Positions 35,601 to 44,084 of a stretch of 44,084 nt of DNA are shown here, in pieces. This DNA comes from Stenocarpella maydis. Lineage: Eukaryota; Ascomycota; Sordariomycetes; Diaporthales; Diaporthaceae. The DNA is taken from contig NQMI01000053.1 in the NCBI GenBank assembly GCA_002270565.1, forward strand, positions 185,307 to 229,390, read 5' to 3'. Numbering within the stretch: the first letter of the stretch is position 1; each line of letters opens with the position of its first letter. The translations under genes and the position numbers were made by a program. The notes under the pieces are model-generated. The model had not been told where the DNA came from and ran no database searches. It was given only the letters and a program-made list of their open reading frames with translations.

Positions 35601-35960
35601 ACTGAAAACGGGCCAAGAGGGAGAGCGAGAGCGCAAAACCTCCACACACACAAAAAGGCACACGTTCTGCTAGAGCCCTGATCAAGCAACCACCCCAAGA
35701 GGAGCGTGGAAGACAAGAAGAGGAGCCCCTAACGCGATAGGAGAGTTATAAGGGGAATAAACGGTGCCAAAAAGAGGAGGCAGAAAAGGAGGGCATAAGA
35801 AATAATTTCACAGTATACACGTATATATTAAACAGATATAAATTTACAGGGTATAAAAAGATTAATTCCCTAGGACTAGAAATTTCTTAAAAGTAATGCA
35901 GGAAGGCCCCTTCTTATAGCCTTAAACGGGGGGGAAATACTAAGGCTGGTTTTCCTCTAG
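35601..35960. other. GC-richer stretch at the end of family B
   Basis: Composition jumps to balanced at about 35605-35810, with CACACACA and purine-rich runs, then a seven-G run at 35927-35934 followed by AAATAC. The last could be a polypurine tract, but no LTR start follows. I cannot assign it. Confidence 0.35.
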
Positions 35961-36149
35961 ATTCCGAAATATACTTGTTCCCCTAGACTCTAAAATATAC
36001 CCCTCTCTAAACTATTATAAAGAATAAGCAATAATCCACCTAAAACAACTAAAATCACTTTTCTCCTCTAATTAAATAAGCCACCCGAATTCAGCTCTAT
36101 TAAACCCTTTATAGCTTCTAATTTCTAGCCGGCTTATTTTTACTCTTAT

Positions 36150-37640
36150 TTTACTATAGTATGCTTAGTCTGTAGTCCTTCTCCTCTTGCTTAGCTGCCT
36201 TCTTATAAGCCTAGGATTAATAGCTATTACTAATTGCTAGTATGGGAACCTAGCAATTTGCTTCTTTAATCCCCACCTACTTACTTGCATTCCTGTTGTG
36301 TTCCTGAATCAATATGATTCTTATTGTAGTGGGCGATAGGTAGTGTGGTGGTGGTGTAGCCGGAATAGAGAATAAAGATAATAATGAAGACCTTAAGATG
36401 CCTAATCACTTAGGGGTTATCCTACCTATATTTATGTTTCCTTTTGGGGATATATTCCTAATGCTTGCCTTTAATATTTGCTATAAGAGAAGTTTAATAG
36501 GGTTACCCTATAGTATTCCGGCCCTACTCTGCTTAGGTATCTATAAAGTAGTTCTCGCTTTATTTAGTATCCTAAGACTATCTTCTCCATATATTTATAC
36601 TCTATTTGCCAAAGGTAGAAGCTTAGGTATCTTAGATGGATCTTTATAAAGTCTAAGTCTAGATATTATGATTAGATCCTTTACGGCCGCATTAGGTATC
36701 TTAAATGTTAGGATAGATAGCTAGTTCTTTAGGCTGTTTGGGGGCATAGGAGTTTTGCTTAACCTGGAAGTCTAGATATTAGTAGGCCTTAAAAGATCAG
36801 CCTAGAAGATTTTATTCCAGCCCTAATCCCATACTGGATGTGGTGTAATACTTGGTTTCTCCCTTATTTATCCCTAAGATGTTGGCTTGAGAGTATATAA
36901 TATTCTTTCCTGCTATAAGCCTTTTATACTTATTATAGCTAATGATTAGAGTATTCTAAATGCCCCTAATTAGATGCCTAGATTTATTGATTTCCAATTA
37001 GATAGTAAAACCCTAGATAAAAGTTAAGGCTTTTTTAGTAGGTAAGCTAGGAAGGGTGGATTTAAGCAGCCTAGTCTTAATCTAGTCTCTAAATTCCCAG
37101 CCATTCTGTTTATAATTCTCTTAGAAGAAAAAGGCAATATATATAGCCATAAAAAGTCTATAGGCAGTTAATCCCAGCTAAGGTATAACCTTTACCTAGA
37201 TCGCTATATATGCCTATTTTGAAAATCCTTCAGGTAGCCTAAGGGTGAGGAAGTAGGTAATATAGTCCCTTATATAAGGGTATATCCTATTATGAGTTCT
37301 CTAATTAGGATAAATATTGATTATATTAAGCTATTTAGTATCCTTATTAAAGATGCTTAATATCTAATAGCCTGGGGTATATATGACTTGGATGATGAAC
37401 TCTAACTGTTCTTTAGTAAGTAATACCTCCAGGATCTAGGGGGTTCTCTATTAATATTATAAGTTATAGGCACTATAAAGACTAGATTGCTAAAATTAAT
37501 CAGCTGCTAATTAATAAGCCCTAGAATATAATCAGTATATAAACACGCCTCTTAAGCCAGGAGACCTTCTGCATTATAGAGAGTCATAAGGAAGTTACTA
37601 TAGTAAGTGCTAAACAGGTTCTTTTGCCCAGGGGGTCTTT
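36150..37640 (-). pseudogene. Unrecognised coding relic on the minus strand
   Basis: Minus-strand translation gives long stretches of ordinary protein-like sequence broken by TAA/TAG that look like former Gln codons, for example from about 37450 through 36680 and again from 36680 to 36150, in at least two frames. Segments near 37430 (LLTKEQLEFIIQVIYTPGY), 37260 and 36620 (AAVKDLIIISRL) have no motif I can place. It is not evidently RT, integrase or a DDE transposase. It may be a large element-borne or host protein. No terminal repeats were found. An 83-codon open frame on the other strand (36398-36649) looks incidental. Confidence 0.4.
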
Positions 37641-37819
37641 AAACTAAGGATAGAGATTAATGTCCTTAAAATATATATTCACCACCCGCTATATATAATT
37701 ACTATATCCTTATTTTTAGTTCTAAAAGAATAGTAGTTATACTAAAAGGTCTAATATATTAAAAGCTTAGGAGAGTGCTAACTCGTTATTAAGGATTCTG
37801 GTTTCAAATAGGTCTTTTA

Positions 37820-38356
37820 TTAGGTCCATATTAGCTCTATAATCCTAGTTTCCTTAATTGCAGATATTATATAGGTTGGGAAACGGCTCCCGAAAAGGTT
37901 GTCCCGCCTGATCCAATTAGTGACGATACCTTATTAGGGTTAGGGTCTGGCTTGTAACGCTTGATTGCAAGCCATGCAAGCCCGCTCAAAGGATGAAGTA
38001 TCATGCCTTGTGTAATATGGCGATAGCTTGGTACGCGAGCCTATGAGCTACTGAAGAGTTGGAATATATATACAGATATGGTTATTACTATAGTAGATAG
38101 TTTTTAGGGAATAGACTCTTTATTTATTTAAGTATTCAATCCCTAGTATTTTTATAGTTATAATTATTATTAGTTAAAAATATCTTAATAACCGTCTTAA
38201 ATTGAATTTAAATACCTTAATCTTAGGTTTAAATATACTTAGAAACCCTCTAATTATTATATTTTAATAACTCTTATTTATATGTTTATTATTTAAGTAA
38301 TATTATATTGGAACCCTTTATAATATTGGACTCTGAAATAATTACTCTTACTTACA
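37820..38356 (+). repeat. 5' LTR of gypsy copy A3
   Basis: It aligns with the A1 and A2 LTRs from about 37875 on: a CGAAAAGG block, CGCCTGATCCAATTAGT at 37909, TTAGGGTTAGGG at 37934-37945, and the AT-rich second half to CTTACA at 38356. The first 40-50 bases are too mutated to place the TG terminus exactly. Confidence 0.65.
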
Positions 38357-40085
38357 ACCTCTTACACCTGTCTCTTATAAATTGAGTCTATAATCCCTAT
38401 ATTTATACTATAATAAGGTTGGGCAGTTGCTTCCTTATGAAAGATAAGCTTATGTATAAGAGTGAAAGCTTCTAGGAAATTACTACCCTTTGGGTAGAAG
38501 CTATATTATAATAATAACTAAATAAAGGAATATATTAAGCTTAATTCTCCAGCCCCATTTAATGGAACTATTAGATAACTTTAAGTATAACTAATAAAAG
38601 TTAGGGCCTATTAGTGCTTCTATAGGCTAGATATATAGCCTAGTGGAAAAAGGGTTATATATGCATCCTCTTTCCTTAAAGGATAAGCTTTAGCTTGGTT
38701 TAAACCCTACTTAACTGATTTTATCAATGCGGAATCATTTGAAGCCTATAAGCTTGAAATATAGCAGAGTTTTAGTAGTTATAAAGGATATAGGGATGCT
38801 CTTAGGTCTCTGTTTTAGGACCTAAATAAGGAATAATAAGCAGAAAGAGACCTAGCAAATTGCAAGTAGTATAGCTTGGTAATTAACTATGCTGCAGAAT
38901 TTTGGTGAATCTATATTAAAATTCACTATACTAATAATATAAAGAAATTTATATTCTATTATAGATTAAACGATGAAGTAAAGAATAAACTTAGTAAAAT
39001 TATAAACTAACCTAATGATTTTCTATACTATATGGAAATAGCCATCTAGATTGATAATAGGATCTATAAATAATGCTTAGAGAAGAAAGGATAAACTTCT
39101 AAATGACCTTTATTCTATAAGTATAAACTAAATATGGGAAAGAAGTATTAGAAACCAAGCACTTAGTAGAGATAGCATATAGGCCCTATAGAGCTGAATG
39201 TTGCCTAATGTAAGGATAAGAAAAGCATTAAGTGCTATAACTATAATAAGATAGGATATTTTGCTTTGGAATACAGGGCTTTAAAGAAAGATAGGGACTG
39301 AAAGGCAGTACCTAAAGGAACCTAATAAGCTAATAAAGCTACCCATTAAGCTAATATAGCTGCTTATAGCGTATAAGGACTACCTAGATCCAAACTATAA
39401 TAGGAACTTATAAATAAGTACTATATTTATAGAATAAATATATATAACTAAAATTAGGTATATCTAAATTAAGACTTAGATAAAGGATGCAACTTTTATA
39501 ACCCTAATAAAGAAGACCTTTATAATAGTTTATACTTCTTATAATGCACTAAGTTCTAATATAAGAAATATTAGAAAGATAAGGCATAATAATAGCCTAT
39601 CTTAATAATAAAGAATCCCTAGAAGTTTAGAATAATATATATATTGCTTAGCTGGATAGCTTACTTTATAAATAGCTATGCTACTTACTGCAGTAATAAG
39701 GAAGCCACCGGGTAGTTTCCTAAGAATGCTTCTAGAAAGTAGGCAAGAACCCTAGCGATAGGAAATAGGAAGGAACTCTTGCAGATTAACCCTAGGATGG
39801 AAGAAAAACCTATCCCTTAGGTTATACTTGCGCTATAAACTTAGTAAAAGGAACCATAAGACTACCTAGAATAAGCACCCCTTCTAGTCCTAAGAACTGA
39901 TATTATAGCGGTTATGATTGCAGGAAGACCTTTTAAAGATATTATAAGACAGCCTACTTAGGAATATAGGAGGCTAGGAGATATAGGATGCACGTGCCTA
40001 ATGTGTAATAAGTATAAGGATATCTCCTGGGTATTATATATCTATATTGGATGTAAGGAATATATAAGGGAGAAAACTAAGTATA
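38357..40085 (+). pseudogene. Gypsy family A gag relic, copy A3
   Basis: Parallel to A1 906-2660 over its whole length but more AT-rich. The zinc knuckle lies at 39233-39274: only the first Cys remains, while the second Cys, the His and the last Cys all read Tyr. Comparing the three copies shows each ligand lost independently by single transitions. Confidence 0.8.
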
Positions 40086-43000
40086 ACTGGTTTCCCTAAT
40101 AATACCTAGATAAGGATATTAAGCATATATATAAATATAACGACTTTAAGAACTAGCACCTATATTAAAAATATAATAGAATGGGATACACCCTAATAAG
40201 ACTAGACTTCTGAATACCCTTAGAATGCTTATAAAACCCTAGTGGATGGGTAGATTATAATAAGCTAATCTGCAAGGTGTATATGCTTAATAAGGCTTAA
40301 GATTAGCATCTAATAAGATAATAAGGGCTGCTACTTAAATCCCTAATAACTAAAGAGCAAGATTATAGCATATAATGGCTAATTAAGGACCTATAAAAGT
40401 TATAAGATATTACTAAGTAAAACCTTAAAAGCATTAAGAAGGTCCTAGTAGCAGATAAATAGTTAAAAAACTAAAATGGCTGTTTATAAAACCTTAGGCA
40501 ATAACCAACTATACTATAAGGTACTTATATATAATAACAAGCAACTATAGCTACCTAACGGTTTAGATCAAGCTAGGAGTCTACATGTGCTTAGTACTTA
40601 TTAACAGTAGAGCACAAGGGAATTTTATATCCCTAAAAGAAGTAAATGGGTACTACCTACTATAGCATAAGAAAAGGGAACCCTATAGACTCAATATAGT
40701 AGATGGAACTAAAGTATCTTATAGCAATGGAATTATTAATATAAAGACTAATCCTCTCCCAGTTTGGATTTACAACTATATAGAATTACTATTATTTAAT
40801 ATTACTAAAATAGCAAATCATTAGTTGATCTTGGGAATACCTTAGTTAAGGAAGAATAATTCTTAAATTAATTGGACTACTGGCTAGATTTATTAAGACA
40901 ATGCTATGCACTAAAAGAAGGTTGCAATTAATAGTAAGAGAAGGAGTTATATTACTAAGGATAGCAAATAGGTGATGCACTCAAATGGACCCATAGATAC
41001 CTCTAGGAGCAGGCAGAAGGCCTGGCTCTAAGAAGATAGAGAAGGATTAAGCTACTTAAGCGCCTTATAGAAGGACTGAAGCTAATCAGGAGATAGCCAC
41101 TCTAGCACAACTAGTTAATACACAATATAGAAAACATAATAATACCTCCTTTACCTAAAGGAAGAAATAAAAGAAGATAAAACCAATAGACTAGCATAAA
41201 TACCAGAAGACTATTATAAATTCAAGAAAGTATTGTAGAAATAACTTAATACTATATTATTACAATATATATAATGGGACTATAAGATACCATTAAAACC
41301 CGGAATAATACCTTAGTTTAAGCCTATCTATGGACTTAATGAAGAATAACTTAAAGCACTTAGAGAATACCTTAATAAAAACCTTAAGAAAGAATTCATT
41401 AAACTATTATAATTACTAGCAGGATACCCAATCCTCTTTATACTAAAGAAGAATGATAAGTTATAATTTTATATTAACTATTAATAACTAAATGATATTA
41501 TAATTAAAAATTAATACTCTTTTCTATTTATTAAGAAACTATAAAATTAACTTAGGAAAGCAAAATAGTTTATAATACTTAACTTGAAGTATAGATATAA
41601 CCTTGTTTAAATGAAAGAAGGAGAAGAATGAAAGAAAACATTTAGGATATAATATAGATATTATAAGATAACGATTATACTTTTTAGATTAACTAATGCA
41701 CCCGCATCATTCCAAGAGATAATTAATTAAGTTTTAAGTAAGTATCTTAATATCTTTCTTATCACTTATCTAGATAATATTCTTATCTTCTTAGAAACCC
41801 TTAATAAATATAAGGGGCATATTAAAAAGGTTCTTTAGAAACTTCAGGATGCTAACCTTCTAATAGAACCAGAAAAATGCAACTAATATATATAAAGAGT
41901 TAACTACTTTAGATATACAATTGAATTAGAAACAATTAAGATATAAGAAGGAAAGGTTAAAGCAATTAAGGAATAGCCAACTCCTATAAACATTAAGAAC
42001 ATTAAAGCATTCCTTAAATATACCAACTTCTATGAATAATTCATTATATAATATAGTAGTATTATAAAACTACTAATGAACCTTACTAAAAAGGATTACA
42101 CCTTTAAATGGATAGATACTAAATAATAAGCTTTTTAGATATTTAAAGATTAAGTTATAAAAGACCTTATACTTAAGAAAGCAGACCTAGAAAAGGAATT
42201 TAAAGTCTATATAGGTGCCTTAGATAATACTATAAGTAGAGAACTTACTTAGAAAGATAACTAAGGAAAAACATATATTTTTATAAACTTTAGTAAGAAG
42301 TTCAATAAACTAGAAACCCGCTATACTATACAAGATAAAGAATTTATAGTAATAGTATATACATTCTAGGAATGGTAATACTACCTTATAGGAGCTAAAA
42401 AGTAGATTAAACTCTATATGGATTATAAGAATCTTATAACTTTTATAATAACTAAGACTCTCAATAAATAATAAGTTAGATATATAAAGTTCTTATTATA
42501 ATTTAATATTAAGGTTATTCATGTAGATACAGTTAAAATTGTAAGAGTAGATATACTTAGTTAAAGACCTAACTATTAGGATAAGGATTTACTTACGGAA
42601 TGGATAGTGTTTAAAACTTAAGAAGATGGAAGCCTTGTTTTTAATTGAGAACTTAATACTATAATTGGAGTTAACTTTTAAACTAAAAGAACCCATATCA
42701 ATTTAAAAGAATAAGATGAGTTGATTNATTACTTTAGAAGAATGTTATAAGGAAATTTAAATAATACTATAAGAATATCTTGAAACTAGAGAAACCTTAC
42801 TTATAAAATATTAAAAGAATTTAGTACTATAAAGGCAAGTACTACCTACCTCTAGCTTTATAGAAGGAAGTTATTTAATGACTTTATGAAGTACTAGTAT
42901 AGAAGTACTAAGGCATATAAGCAATATATCTATAACTTAGATAATACTAGAACTTTCTAAATATAAGGAATGTTATTATAGAAGTTATTAGCAAATGCAA

Positions 43001-44084
43001 TATTTATAATAAAAGTAAGCTAGATAGATATAAGCCATATAAGCTACTATAATTACTATTAATACGTGACGACCTATAGAAATTAATTCGTTTAGACTTT
43101 ATAATTAAAATCTCATTATTAACTAAACTAATAATTAAGGTTAAATATAATAGTATCCTGATTATAGTGGATAAATATATGAAGTATATCTACTTAATAC
43201 CCTATAAGAAAGTAACTATAGGAAAAGAACTTACCTATATCTTCCTAAGGATTATTACTAATTAATATAAACTACTTAAGGAAATTAAATACAATAAAGA
43301 TAAGCTGTTCATATTAAACTTCTAATCCTCTTTAATAATATAACTAGGAGCTAAATATAAGCTATTAACTATAGCATACCTATAGATAAATGAATAGATA
43401 GAATGCCTTAACTAGACCTTAGAATAGTATTTATACTACTATATTAACTATTAGTAAGATAACTAGATATGATTGCTACTGCTTATATAATTTATATATA
43501 ATAATGCAGAAATAAATATAAATAATGTATTATCATTTTACACTAACTATGGATTTAATCTAAAGCCTATAGGTACCTTATTAAAATAACTAAAGTACTT
43601 AAGGCTATGGATTATATAGAAGAACTTAAGGAGATCTAGAAATAACTTTATTTAGACCTATAATTTATATAAGGATAAATGGTAAAATAAGCAAACTAAG
43701 AACGGTTGAAGGGAATAATCTTTAGGAAGAGAGATATAATTTACTTGCTTTATAAAAAATAACTTATAACTAAAAGACCTAATAATAAACTTAATTTTAA
43801 GAAACTTAGATTATTTTCAGTTAAGAAATAAATATTAGAGACTAATTATAAACTTATATTATTTAAGGAAATAAAAGTTTACCTAATATTTTATATCTTT
43901 ATATTAGAACTAGCACCTAAATTAGTAGAAATGGTAATAGAAGTAGAACTTAATAATTATAAATTAGAATATAAAGTTAAAAAGACCCTTAACTATAGGA
44001 TATATAGTAATACTATAGAATACTTAATTAAATAAGAAGGATATGGAGATAAAGATAACTTATAAGAACCTATTAAAAATCTAG
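40086..44084 (+). pseudogene. Gypsy family A pol relic, copy A3, cut by the window end
   Basis: Chromovirus pol on the plus strand. Protease motif at 40597-40614 reads LINSRA, where the family has LIDSGA. RT is about 41270-42000 with YLDN at 41767-41778 (family YLDD). RNase H is about 42200-42480, its first Asp lost. Integrase is about 42950-43600, with KCNIYNKSK where a CxxC pair is expected, then RLDFI and IIVDKYMKYIYLIPYKK. The chromodomain begins near 43957 and runs to the last base; both signature Trp codons (WKGY and WEP) have become TAA. One unresolved base lies at 42727. It is far more decayed than copy A2 and cannot be functional. The antisense frame and 3' LTR would lie beyond the window. 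Confidence 0.85.

Noticed and set aside
36398..36649. 83-codon membrane-like frame
   Set aside because: Antisense to a longer decayed coding frame; hydrophobic residues follow from T-rich sequence.

Overview
The window looks like a piece of a filamentous ascomycete (Pezizomycotina) chromosome lying in a large AT-rich, repeat-filled, probably heterochromatic block. Almost everything is dead transposable element. The decay is dominated by C-to-T and G-to-A transitions: CAA/CAG turned into TAA/TAG, Trp TGG turned into stops, zinc-binding Cys and His turned into Tyr, and catalytic Asp and Gly turned into Asn, Ser or Arg. That is the mark expected from repeat-induced point mutation (RIP). I cannot name the species.

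Layout. 1-344: lightly mutated DNA with a fragment of an LTR. 345-2660: 5' part of a Ty3/gypsy chromovirus (family A, copy A1, plus strand). 2661-3859: near-perfect 0.6-kb-arm palindrome made of two head-to-head, unmutated LTR-like sequences with 'nn' at the axis. 3864-11294: nearly complete family A copy on the minus strand (A2), with LTRs, gag, protease, RT, RNase H, integrase, chromodomain and polypurine tract, plus an extra antisense Cys-rich reading frame at 4039-4737. 11295-12060: moderately GC intergenic DNA rich in small palindromes. 12061-15003: Mutator-like DNA transposon with 47-bp TIRs and an exact 8-bp target duplication. 15122-22988: complete but dead Ty1/copia element (copia-1, minus strand) with two 202-bp LTRs and an antisense Cys-rich relic at 15853-16614. 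22989-24174: AT-rich DNA, then a 57-base gap. 24232-24500: start of another copia-1 copy. 24501-28430: plus-strand copia relic.

28431-30646 and 32754-35600: two copies of a second gypsy family (B) in inverted orientation, their LTRs facing each other. Between them, at 31012-32753, is the only intact host-like DNA, holding one complete intronless gene (31490-32449) for a TfdA/TauD-type Fe(II)/2-oxoglutarate dioxygenase with its own TATA-like box. 35605-37820: unrecognised minus-strand coding relic. About 37820-44084: third family A copy (A3, plus strand), cut by the window end inside its chromodomain.

The elements do not form a pathway; they are nested and inverted layers of dead repeats. Three things stand out. 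An antisense Cys-cluster reading frame lies between pol and the 3' LTR in both a gypsy and a copia element. All six gypsy-type LTRs preserved over this part carry a TTAGGG telomere-like motif. A functional-looking oxygenase gene survives as a small unmutated island inside an inverted repeat. Domain calls come from hand translation, so boundaries marked approximate are good to tens of bases.
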